A stretch of DNA of 55,136 nt. Source: an uncultured Blautia sp. Lineage in GTDB: Bacteria > Bacillota > Clostridia > Lachnospirales > Lachnospiraceae. The first letter of the stretch is position 1; each line of letters starts with the position of its first letter. The position numbers and the translations under genes are program-made. The stretch spans positions 1 to 55,136 of the forward strand of contig URHS01000013.1 of the NCBI GenBank assembly GCA_900547685.1. Direction: 5' to 3'. Below, one piece after another: positions 16,429 through 24,057 of this stretch. The notes beneath the pieces are model-generated. The model searched no databases and had not been told where the DNA came from. It saw only the letters and a list, made by a program, of their open reading frames with translations.

Positions 16429-16786
16429 CAGATACGCAGGAAATATCCATCATCTGTTCAATCATGTGATGAAGAGACTGCGCTTTTTCTGATGAACTGG
16501 CTTTATAATAAGTTTCTTTTCCCTCTCTGCGGGTTTCCACCAGTCCGCTGCTTTTTAGAAGCCGTAAGTGATGCGCAACAGCAGGGCTGCTCATATCCAT
16601 TAAGGCAGAAATATTGATTACACATTCTTCGCAGTGACATAAAATCCAAAAAATACGAATGCGTGTGGTATCACTAAGTTGTTTGAATATAGAAGCAACA
16701 ATTTGAAATTTTTCTGTGTCGGGTATATGTTGTATTAAACGTTCCCCATGTTCTCCGTGTTGATGGGGCAATGTATGTTCTTCCAT
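16421..16786 (-). CDS. ArsR/SmtB-family metal-responsive repressor
   Basis: A 121-residue winged-helix repressor. The helix-turn-helix is INISALMDMSSPAVAHHLRLL with wing GLVETRREGKETYY. The alpha3 metal box is C50-H-C-E-E-C55, a CadC/ArsR-like thiolate site, and the N terminus is His-rich (HTLPHQHGEH), which also fits Zn/Cd sensing. AAGGAGG lies about 10 nt upstream of the ATG. It most likely derepresses the HMA-ATPase unit at 11.7 kb when metal is high, and possibly its own gene. The target is inferred from proximity. Confidence 0.9.
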   Translation of the reverse strand: MEEHTLPHQHGEHGERLIQHIPDTEKFQIVASIFKQLSDTTRIRIFWILCHCEECVINISALMDMSSPAVAHHLRLLKSSGLVETRREGKETYYKASSSEKAQSLHHMIEQMMDISCVSEK

Positions 16787-16895
16787 AAAAGCATTTCCTC
16801 CTTTATTTTCTATAGTGTAACATAAAATATTAAAAATGAAAATTGTGAATCATATAGATTGACGGTGAAAATAATATAGAGAGTTCCATTTAAAA

Positions 16896-16962
16896 AACTG
16901 CATTTCGAATATCTATACAGTCTCTAATTCGTATTCTGTATAGATATTCCTGAAATGCAGTT
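16896..16962 (-). terminator. long hairpin terminator after the GH20 gene
   Basis: Arms of 11 and 14 bp, 16896-16920 against 16936-16962, broken only by a CT bulge at 16950-16951. On the minus strand the stem ends in CAGTTTTTTAAAT, so it terminates the MATE-GH20 transcript. Confidence 0.85.
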
Positions 16963-16981
16963 AAAATCTAATAACTTTATT

Positions 16982-18901
16982 TTAAACGGTATCCACCAAG
17001 TCACATCCACTGACAATTTTGCTCCAGATATTTTCACGAAGTTCTGTCTTCATATCATGTGGATATTTATTTTCTACTGTCCAGTAAGGCAGGCGTTCCT
17101 GTTCTAATTCTTCCAGTTTATCTACTTCTTTAGAAAGATAAGCGACAATCCGTCTTTGGCAAGCTTTTAAACGTGCAGAAACTCCGCTCAGCTTAATGTC
17201 CATAAGCTCGTAACCAAAAGGTTTTGCATCTTTCATCCATAATTCTTCACGGAATTGGTGCATAAGTTGTAAATTTTCCAGAATATTGGGGATAACTTTT
17301 GTATTTAATTCTTCTAATGTGGACAAATCTTTTTTGTCATAAGCTTCTTTTAAATGAATTCCCAAATCAGCTTTTTCAGACAGTACAAGGGCAAAATATT
17401 TGTAGAAATTAAACAGTGTTTTATAGCAGGTATTTTCTTCTACGCATTTATCCAGCTTGTCAGCTAAATCTTTATAATAGGATTTTGTATCCACTCCTTG
17501 AATGTGGTAGTCAAACATACCCAACATAGCATCTTGATACAGCAAATATTTTGAAGGATTATCTGCGGAAATATTATTTCCGTCTCCCTGGAAAAGAGAA
17601 TCAAATCTGTCTAAAAGTTCAAAATCTTCCCATTTTGCATCCACACAGTCTGTAAAGTTTTGTTTTAAAACATTTTCATCTAAATCAGAATGGAAGCAAA
17701 GTGTAGCAAATGCTACAAGTCCCGGATAAATAGCATCAATTGGGGTTTCTGCGCCATTATCCATCCAGCCGGTAGCAAATACTTCCTGTACATTTTGTGC
17801 CTGACATTCTAAAAGAGCAGGGATGGTACAGTTAATTGCTCTGCCATAGTTTGGTGCAATACCATTCCAGTTCCAGATACCGCCTGCAAAGACTGTTTTT
17901 TTGGCAATTTCATGGTGAACACGAAGCATTTTACGATATACGCTTCTGTCTGTATTATAGTAATCCCAGTATACCAAAGCTAAATCATCTGCCGGTTTTG
18001 TCCAGTTTGTAGTATCTGTGTTTTCATCAATATTGTAATACCATTCATTTGCGTTGGAGGAGATGAACATATCGCTCCACATCATAGGTTTTAAATTTAA
18101 TTCTCTGCAGATTTCCAGAACACGGTCAGTGTGCTCTAAAAGCAGTTCAGAGCTTTTCTTGTAGCCATTTTGATGGAGATAGTTTCCAAGTCCCAACATA
18201 ACAGCTTCATCCATACCGATATGAATATTTTCAGAACGAAAACAATTTTTTACAGAAGTCAGAAGCTGTCTGATGAAATCGTAAACTTTTTCAGAACCTA
18301 CCAACAGAATATCTGCACTGTCTTTTAACTCCTGTCCCATAGGCCATTTCAGGGCGTTTCTCAGATGAGCAAGCGTCTGAATACAGGGAACAAGTTCAAT
18401 TCCAAACTGGTAAGCATAGTCATCTAACTGACGGATTTCTTCCTGTGAGTAACGACCTCTGTAAGTGCCAAAGTAAGGAAGTCCCGGAACTTCATAAGTA
18501 TCTTCTGTATATAAAAGTAACTGATTAAGTCCAAGCTTTGCCATAATACGAATTAATTTTTTTACGGTATCTATGGTAGAAACAGCGTTTCTGGAACAAT
18601 CCAGCATAAAACCATTTTTTTCAAAAAATCCTGTTTCTTCAAAGTCAAAATCTTCATCTAAGTGATGAATAAGATGATTGAGACAACGGAAATAATGTGC
18701 CGGTTCGTGGCAGGTAATCGTGCACTGTTCACCTTTTTTGGAAACTTTTAAGGTGTTTCCGGAAGGAGTGAAAGTCACATGAACACAGAGATTTTGTGTG
18801 TGTTCATTCTGCTTGCTGTACTCATTTAAAAGTATTTGTGTACTTTCCTCAATCAGCGCAAGGTCCAGAGAGGAAGGAGTGTTGCAATACGAAAAAGTCA
18901 T
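16982..18901 (-). CDS. GH20 beta-N-acetylhexosaminidase, GcnA/GH20C-like
   Basis: A 639-residue glycoside hydrolase family 20 enzyme removing terminal beta-linked GlcNAc or GalNAc from oligosaccharides. After an N-terminal beta domain the barrel begins near GFMLDCSRNAV (about 97-107). The catalytic Asp-Glu pair is D231-E232 in IHIGMDEAVMLGLGNYL, a context I recognise from streptococcal GcnA-type enzymes, followed by PMMWSDMF. No signal peptide is seen, so it probably works in the cytosol on imported glycans. It is transcribed after the MATE gene with a 28-bp gap. Substrate-assisted catalysis is a family property. Confidence 0.9.
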   Translation of the reverse strand: MTFSYCNTPSSLDLALIEESTQILLNEYSKQNEHTQNLCVHVTFTPSGNTLKVSKKGEQCTITCHEPAHYFRCLNHLIHHLDEDFDFEETGFFEKNGFMLDCSRNAVSTIDTVKKLIRIMAKLGLNQLLLYTEDTYEVPGLPYFGTYRGRYSQEEIRQLDDYAYQFGIELVPCIQTLAHLRNALKWPMGQELKDSADILLVGSEKVYDFIRQLLTSVKNCFRSENIHIGMDEAVMLGLGNYLHQNGYKKSSELLLEHTDRVLEICRELNLKPMMWSDMFISSNANEWYYNIDENTDTTNWTKPADDLALVYWDYYNTDRSVYRKMLRVHHEIAKKTVFAGGIWNWNGIAPNYGRAINCTIPALLECQAQNVQEVFATGWMDNGAETPIDAIYPGLVAFATLCFHSDLDENVLKQNFTDCVDAKWEDFELLDRFDSLFQGDGNNISADNPSKYLLYQDAMLGMFDYHIQGVDTKSYYKDLADKLDKCVEENTCYKTLFNFYKYFALVLSEKADLGIHLKEAYDKKDLSTLEELNTKVIPNILENLQLMHQFREELWMKDAKPFGYELMDIKLSGVSARLKACQRRIVAYLSKEVDKLEELEQERLPYWTVENKYPHDMKTELRENIWSKIVSGCDLVDTV

Positions 18902-18929
18902 AATAATAGCTTCCTTTCATTTAATTATT

Positions 18930-20294
18930 TTAGTGTTCTATATGTGTTTTATAGAATTTTTTCTGGTCAAAGTAATAGTAAATAACAAACAGGGCTGTTG
19001 TCAATCCCCATGAGATAGGATAACAGAGTAAAATATCGGAAATACTTGGTTTTTTCGGTATTACAAGGAAAATCCAGATAATACGAAGCAAGCATACACC
19101 TGTACAGGTCATAAGCATAGGAACCAGTACATTTCCCACTCCTCGAAGAGCGCTGGATAAGATTTCGATAAAAATAAACAGCACGTAGGAAGGTGCAATA
19201 ATGTGAATGATCTTCATACCGATTTTAATAACTTCCGGGTCTGTGGTAAACATTCTAAGAAGATATTCACCCAGAGAAAGTAAAAGAATACTTACCAGCA
19301 AAGAAGCAATAAAATCCATGAAAAGACAAACGGTAACGCTTTTTTTCATACGATGATATTTTCCCGCACCATAATTCTGTCCGATAAACGTTGTAATTGC
19401 CACACTGAAAGCACCGGAAATCATCCAATAAATGGCATCGATTTTGCCAAAAGCAGTGTAAGCTGCCATGGTACTGGTTCCCAAATCATTGAGAGAAGTC
19501 TGAATAATCATATTGGAAAGATTATACATGACAGACTGAATTCCAGCAGGAAGACCAATAGTAACAATGGACAAAAACAGGAATTTATGAAAATGAATTT
19601 CCTTTGGTTTCAGGCAATACATATCTTTGGAGTTCATTAAAGCGTAAATAACCAGAACCGCACTGACCGCCTGAGAAATTACAGTAGCAAGAGCTGCACC
19701 TGCAACTCCCATATTAAATCCTACTACCAGAAGAACATCCAGAAAGATATTAATAAAACAACATACAATCAGAAAATAAAGAGGACGTTTAGAGTCGCCC
19801 ACAGCTCTTAAAATAGCAGAACCTACGTTATAAATAAATACAAAAATAATGCCTGCAAAATAAATCCTAAGATAAGTAGAAGAACCCTGAATAACGTCTT
19901 TTGGAGTGTTCATAAGTTTTAACATAAAAGGTGTTAAAGCAATACCGGCAATGGTGATAATAATGCTTCCTACAATAGAGAGAGCGGCAGCAGTATGCAG
20001 AGTATCGTTGAGTTCTTTTTTGCTTTTTGCTCCATAATAGCGAGCTATAATAACTGTGGCACCGGAAGAAAGACCTACAAAAAATCCTACAATCAGATTC
20101 ACCATTTGTCCGGTGGAGCCACCTACGGCAGCAAGCGCCTGCGTTCCTACAAAACGACCTACTACAACTGCGTCAGCAGTATTGTAGAGCTGTTGAAACA
20201 GAGTTCCCAGCATAATCGGGAAGAAGAAGAGCAAGAGCTGTTTCCATATAACACCCTCTGTAATCTGGTTTACAGAAGTCTTTTTAGTCTTCAA
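18930..20294 (-). CDS. MATE family efflux transporter
   Basis: A 454-residue multidrug and toxin extrusion family antiporter with about twelve TM segments, exporting cationic compounds with Na+ or H+. Family features are the N-terminal LFFFPIMLGTLFQQLYNTAD, VVGRFVGTQALAAVGGS and, in the second half, FGKIDAIYWMISGAFS and FIGQNYGAG. The start is a TTG at 20294 with GGGGGG 7 nt upstream; no in-frame ATG fits better. It lies first in a two-gene unit with the GH20 enzyme. Substrate unknown. Confidence 0.9.
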   Translation of the reverse strand: MKTKKTSVNQITEGVIWKQLLLFFFPIMLGTLFQQLYNTADAVVVGRFVGTQALAAVGGSTGQMVNLIVGFFVGLSSGATVIIARYYGAKSKKELNDTLHTAAALSIVGSIIITIAGIALTPFMLKLMNTPKDVIQGSSTYLRIYFAGIIFVFIYNVGSAILRAVGDSKRPLYFLIVCCFINIFLDVLLVVGFNMGVAGAALATVISQAVSAVLVIYALMNSKDMYCLKPKEIHFHKFLFLSIVTIGLPAGIQSVMYNLSNMIIQTSLNDLGTSTMAAYTAFGKIDAIYWMISGAFSVAITTFIGQNYGAGKYHRMKKSVTVCLFMDFIASLLVSILLLSLGEYLLRMFTTDPEVIKIGMKIIHIIAPSYVLFIFIEILSSALRGVGNVLVPMLMTCTGVCLLRIIWIFLVIPKKPSISDILLCYPISWGLTTALFVIYYYFDQKKFYKTHIEH

Positions 20295-20370
20295 TGAAAG
20301 TCCCCCCCTTTTTTATTAAATTCTATATTCAATATATATCACAGCTTTTTACAAATGTCGATAAATTTTA

Positions 20371-20399
20371 TTATTTTTTGATGTGGAATGTGATATGAT
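20371..20399 (+). promoter_or_regulatory. possible extended -10 promoter of the epimerase operon
   Basis: TGATATGAT (20391-20399) is an extended -10 (TG-N-TATGAT). A weak TTATTT sits 17 nt upstream at 20371-20376. Confidence 0.4.
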
Positions 20400-20443
20400 T
20401 AAAAATAAATTGGGGAACGAAAATATTTGGGAGGTATGAAGAT

Positions 20444-21223
20444 ATGGAATTAAAAATTAGAGTAGCAAACCCGGCAGGCAATGTAACAATTTTTGTAATG
20501 AGTCTGGCAAAAAGAGAAGATTATCCGGCAATTTCCAGAGAACTTTTGTGCATGGAAGAACTTCACGGAGAACAGGTGGGTTTTGTGGAGAAAATGCAGG
20601 ATGGAAGTTTTCACATGCAGATGATGGGCGGTGAATTTTGTGGAAATGCAACCAGAAGCTTTGGATATTTGTTAAGTATGCTTTCAGAAGAAAAGGCAGA
20701 AGATGTGTGGGTGGATGTCAGCGGTTCTCAAAAGAAACTGAAGGTGGCAGTAGATATGGAAAAGGGGACTGCAAGGACAGAAATGCCTCTTCCAATGGAG
20801 ATTAAAGAAATTTCCGTAAAAGAGGAAAAATATTCGATGGTTGTATTTGAGGGGATTTGTCACATTATTGTAAATAGCGCTCCAAAAGCTCAGGAGTTTG
20901 TAGATAAACTTATTGAGGAGGCAAAAAGAGTCTGCCCTTGTGATGCTTATGGTGTTATGTTTTTAGAGGAAAGTAAAATGACTCCCGTGGTATATGTGGA
21001 GAGTACCACTTCCATGGTCTGGGAGAGCAGCTGCGGAAGTGGCAGTATGGGAGCAGCTGTGTATCTTTCTAAAGATGCAGATACCGGAGAATTTGTATAC
21101 GAGCTTCATCAGCCGGGAGGCATGATAGAAGCTTATGTAAAAAAAGAGAATGGCAAGGTACTTTCCTGTAAAATGGGAGGACCGGTAACAATATCAGAAG
21201 AAATGCAGGTTGACATAAAATGA
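20444..21223 (+). CDS. CntK-like histidine racemase / DapF-superfamily epimerase
   Basis: A 259-residue member of the cofactor-independent diaminopimelate epimerase superfamily, using two Cys as acid and base: C66 in GGEFCGNAT and C197 in WESSCGSGSMG. The N terminus (NPAGNVTIFV), EQVGF, EFCGNAT and HQPGG resemble staphylococcal CntK (histidine racemase of staphylopine synthesis) more than DapF, whose N terminus usually carries a GLGNDF-type motif. No partner genes for a staphylopine-like metallophore (nicotianamine-synthase-like or opine dehydrogenase) are adjacent. Its stop overlaps the next gene by 4 bp. AGGT is the upstream SD. Substrate is inferred; another amino acid is possible. Confidence 0.75.
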   Translation: MELKIRVANPAGNVTIFVMSLAKREDYPAISRELLCMEELHGEQVGFVEKMQDGSFHMQMMGGEFCGNATRSFGYLLSMLSEEKAEDVWVDVSGSQKKLKVAVDMEKGTARTEMPLPMEIKEISVKEEKYSMVVFEGICHIIVNSAPKAQEFVDKLIEEAKRVCPCDAYGVMFLEESKMTPVVYVESTTSMVWESSCGSGSMGAAVYLSKDADTGEFVYELHQPGGMIEAYVKKENGKVLSCKMGGPVTISEEMQVDIK

Positions 21224-21906
21224 AGGCAGGGAAGCTGAATGAACCTTATATAGCAATTATGAAAGATGGAAAGCTGTCTTATGGTGGTAATCAGGAATGG
21301 TGGAAGGGAGGAAGTATGTCAGGTTATGGCTGTGGTACGATTGCGGCAACGGATATGCTTCTGTATTTGGATTTACATAAAGATTACTGTAAAGGTAAGG
21401 AGTTTCAGGAAGAAGAGAAAGGAAATGGTATTTTAGATGCTGAGGTTTATGAGAAATGTGTAGAAACAATGCGTAAAAAATACTTTCCTATTATTCCGGG
21501 TCTGGGAATTCCCGGTTGGCTTTTAGGAATAGAGGTAAATCGTTATTTTATTAAAAACAGAATTCCTTTAAAGGCAGCCTTTGGAGTAAGGAGTCGAAAT
21601 ATACCAAACAGAATAAAAGCTATGCTGGCACACGATATACCTGTGATTTTGGCAATCGGCCAGAACTTTCCTATTCCTTTAAGGAAACATAAGCTGGCTT
21701 TTTATAATAAGACAGAAGAGGGATACGAAAAAATAGCAGAAACAGCAGCTCATTTTGTCGTGGTTACAGGATTTGAAAGTGAGTGGCTACGTATTTCTTC
21801 ATGGGGAAGGGAATATTATATTAATTTTTATGAGTATCAGAACTATGTGAAAAAGCATAGCTGTTCTTTGGTGAGCAATATTTGCTATATTAAAAAGAGA
21901 AAATGA
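21220..21906 (+). CDS. papain-like (C39-type fold) cysteine protein of unknown function
   Basis: A 228-residue cytosolic protein without signal peptide. Candidate catalytic residues are C38 in SGYGCGTIAATDMLLYL, H178 in AAHFVVVTGF, and the SSWG segment (193-196), which sits where papain-like peptidases have the Asn/Asp-x-Trp-Gly element. A Gln in LAIGQNF (about 148) may not be the oxyanion residue, as it follows the Cys. The layout resembles C39_2-type cysteine peptidases. It is coupled to the upstream CntK-like gene by ATGA, so the two products probably share a pathway. The Ser in place of the third catalytic residue is odd. No function is assigned. Confidence 0.65.
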   Translation: MKAGKLNEPYIAIMKDGKLSYGGNQEWWKGGSMSGYGCGTIAATDMLLYLDLHKDYCKGKEFQEEEKGNGILDAEVYEKCVETMRKKYFPIIPGLGIPGWLLGIEVNRYFIKNRIPLKAAFGVRSRNIPNRIKAMLAHDIPVILAIGQNFPIPLRKHKLAFYNKTEEGYEKIAETAAHFVVVTGFESEWLRISSWGREYYINFYEYQNYVKKHSCSLVSNICYIKKRK

Positions 21907-21946
21907 AGTGTTCTTGAGAAAAATACATTTGTCCTCATAAAGGGGA

Positions 21947-21974
21947 TTGACAAATAAAAAACCAGTGCTATAAT
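21947..21974 (+). promoter_or_regulatory. promoter of the glycine riboswitch-symporter unit
   Basis: TTGACA (21947-21952), 16-nt spacer, TATAAT (21969-21974). Both hexamers are consensus. It lies 40 nt after the cysteine-protein gene. Confidence 0.88.
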
Positions 21975-22007
21975 AAAATCGTTATTTGCATATTGTGCCA
22001 ATAGAAG

Positions 22008-22170
22008 GCTGCAGGAAAGAGGCAATATTGCCCACCGAAGGAGTAATACTCTCAGGGGCTTTGAAAAAAGCAGGACTGCATCTGGATGGCTCTCTGGAGA
22101 ATCCCGAAAAGGGTGCCGAAGGTGTAAGCAGACAGTGTCTGTGAATCTCTCAGGCAAAAGGACAGTGAAG
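22008..22170 (+). ncRNA. tandem glycine riboswitch
   Basis: Two glycine aptamers in series. Aptamer I (about 22008-22081) has CACCGAAGGAGTAA, ACTCTCAGGGG and AGGACTGCA closing against TGCAGGA. Aptamer II (about 22082-22170) has TCTGGAGAATCCCGAAAAGG, GCCGAAGGTGTAAGCA and the hallmark CTCTCAGGCAAAAGGACAG. A terminator follows at 22241-22276, and the regulated gene is an alanine/glycine symporter. The direction of control cannot be read with certainty. Confidence 0.95.
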
Positions 22171-22240
22171 TTTTTCGTAAAGGTAGTGCCTTTCGGTACT
22201 ATGTTTATGGTTGAACGCAGTTGCGCTTGAAAAGAACTTT

Positions 22241-22276
22241 AACCTGTGGGATTTTCGCAATCTCACAGGTTTTTTA
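22241..22276 (+). terminator. riboswitch-linked terminator
   Basis: AACCTGTGGGATT (22241-22253) pairs with AATCTCACAGGTT (22259-22271) with one G-T pair around TTCGC, followed by T-rich sequence. This is the likely expression platform of the glycine riboswitch. Confidence 0.9.
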
Positions 22277-22328
22277 TTATTTCAGACAACAATAGGCAAA
22301 TAGAATGAAAAGAAAAGGAGACAGAGAA

Positions 22329-23672
22329 ATGGAAATGATAGCGTCTATTGTGGAGCTGGTGAACAAATTTTTATGGGATTATGCACTTTTAATCTTACTT
22401 TTAGGTACAGGTATTTTTTATACTTTTACTCTGAAGTTTATTCAGGTGCGAAAATTCGGTGTAGGAATGAAGAAGATGTTCGGGGGATTTTCTCTTCATG
22501 GAAAGAGCAGTGAGAATGGATTAAGTTCTTTTCAGGCATTGGCAACAGCTATTGCAGCTCAGGTTGGTACAGGAAATATTGCCGGTGCAGCAACAGCTAT
22601 TGCAGCAGGTGGTCCCGGAGCTATTTTCTGGATGTGGGTAAGCGCATTTTTTGGAATGGCAACTATTTATGCAGAAGCAGTTATGGCACAGCACACCAGA
22701 GTGAAAGAAAATGGTGTGATTGTAGGAGGGCCTGTTTACTATATTAAATATATTTTTAAGGGAAAATTTGGTAAGTTCCTTGCAGGATTTTTCTCTGTTG
22801 CAATCATTCTGGCATTAGGATTTATGGGAAATATGGTACAGTCCAACTCCATCGGAAGTTCTTTCTACAATGCTTTTGGTATAAAACCATTTCATGTTGG
22901 AATTTTAGTAGCTATTGTAGCAGCATTTATTTTTCTGGGAGGAATTAAAAGAATTGCCAGAGTTACAGAAAAAGTTGTTCCTTTAATGGCACTTATTTAT
23001 ATTATTGGATGCTTAATTATTTTATTTATGAATGGCAGCGGAGTAGGTACTGCATTTCATGATATTTTTGTAGCAGCATTTGCACCGGAAGCGGTACTGG
23101 GAGGTGCTCTTGGTGTAACTGTGCAGAAAGCCATGCGTTTTGGTGTGGCAAGAGGACTTTTCTCGAATGAAGCAGGTATGGGTTCTACACCTCATGCACA
23201 TGCAACGGCAGATGTAAAGCATCCTGGTGATCAGGGTATTATTGCTATGATGGGTGTGTTTATTGATACTTTTGTAATTCTTACATTAACAGCACTTGTA
23301 ATTCTTTCTACAGGAGCATTGTCAAGTGGAGAAACAGGTTCTGCTTTGGCACAGGTTGCTTTTGATTCTGCTTTTGGCTCCTTTGGTAAGATTTTTATTG
23401 CTATTTGTATGTTGTTTTTTGCATTTACTACTATTATTGGCTGGTATTATTTTGGTGAAGTAAATGTGCGCAGTCTTTTTGGTCAAAAAGCAGTTAAAAT
23501 TTATGCTGTTCTGGTAGTTATCTGTGTTTTAATAGGATCTACTTTAAGAGTTGATTTAGTATGGAATATGTCCGATATGTTTAACGGACTTATGGTAATT
23601 CCAAACCTGATTGCAATTTTAGCATCTGTTAAAATTGTAAAAAAACTCAGTAAAGAGCATGAGTTTATGTAA
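22329..23672 (+). CDS. AGCS family sodium:alanine/glycine symporter
   Basis: A 447-residue Na+-coupled amino-acid importer with about ten TM segments. Family signatures are TAIAAQVGTGNIAGAATAIA, GGPGAIFWMWVSAFFGMATI, GGPVYYI and ARGLFSNEAGMGSTPHAHAT. The glycine riboswitch in its leader indicates glycine as substrate or effector. I start at ATG 22329, which has AAAGGAG 8 nt upstream; the ORF start at 22305 lacks an SD. No gene for glycine cleavage is nearby, so import control seems to be the riboswitch's main role here. Confidence 0.93.
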   Translation: MEMIASIVELVNKFLWDYALLILLLGTGIFYTFTLKFIQVRKFGVGMKKMFGGFSLHGKSSENGLSSFQALATAIAAQVGTGNIAGAATAIAAGGPGAIFWMWVSAFFGMATIYAEAVMAQHTRVKENGVIVGGPVYYIKYIFKGKFGKFLAGFFSVAIILALGFMGNMVQSNSIGSSFYNAFGIKPFHVGILVAIVAAFIFLGGIKRIARVTEKVVPLMALIYIIGCLIILFMNGSGVGTAFHDIFVAAFAPEAVLGGALGVTVQKAMRFGVARGLFSNEAGMGSTPHAHATADVKHPGDQGIIAMMGVFIDTFVILTLTALVILSTGALSSGETGSALAQVAFDSAFGSFGKIFIAICMLFFAFTTIIGWYYFGEVNVRSLFGQKAVKIYAVLVVICVLIGSTLRVDLVWNMSDMFNGLMVIPNLIAILASVKIVKKLSKEHEFM

Positions 23673-23679
23673 AAAAAGA

Positions 23680-23730
23680 GTGTTTACAAATATTCCTGAA
23701 TATGTTAGCATAATTCATATATGTAAACAC
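23680..23730. promoter_or_regulatory. inverted repeat around the probable metG promoter
   Basis: GTGTTTACA (23680-23688) and TGTAAACAC (23722-23730) form a perfect 9-bp inverted repeat. Between them TTTACA (23683-23688) and TAGCAT (23706-23711), 17 nt apart, may be a weak promoter. The repeat may instead end the symporter transcript, though no T-run is seen. Confidence 0.4.
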
Positions 23731-23989
23731 AAAGACGGAGAGAGTACGTATATTTTGCATTTTACAGAGAAATTCCCGTGGGCTGAGAGGAATGGATGAG
23801 GATATGCGGAAGATGGCTCCTGAGAGGCGCACCGAAGCAAAATTGCCAAGGCTGCGACAGGTTCCGCCTGTTATAGCGGCAGGGTATTAAAAGGATACTC
23901 GTTGAGATTTGTACTGCGAAGTACAGATGAATAGAAGTGGTAACGTGGGTTTATTGGCTCGCCTTCTTTTTATAGAAGGCGGGCTTTTT
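23731..23989 (+). ncRNA. T-box leader of metG
   Basis: A tRNA-sensing T-box leader. The stem I base is near GACGGAGAGAGTA. A candidate specifier ATG (Met) lies at 23813-23815 in AAGATGGCTCCTGAG. The stem III hairpin is TTTGTACT-GCGA-AGTACAGAT. The T-box AGAAGTGGTAACGTGGG is at 23933-23949; TGGT would pair with the tRNA ACCA end. The terminator is GCTCGCCTTC (23957-23966) with GAAGGCGGGC (23975-23984) plus T5. Uncharged tRNA-Met should favour read-through into metG. Confidence 0.9.
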
Positions 23990-24057
23990 CATTTCATAGG
24001 AAAGAGCCCCTGCGAAATGAAAAACGCTCCGCGACTGTATATAAGGAGGAAAGAAAA

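Noticed and set aside
20444..21223. Ordinary diaminopimelate epimerase (dapF)
   Set aside because: The N-terminal and Cys-flanking motifs are closer to CntK than to DapF, and no lysine-pathway gene is nearby.
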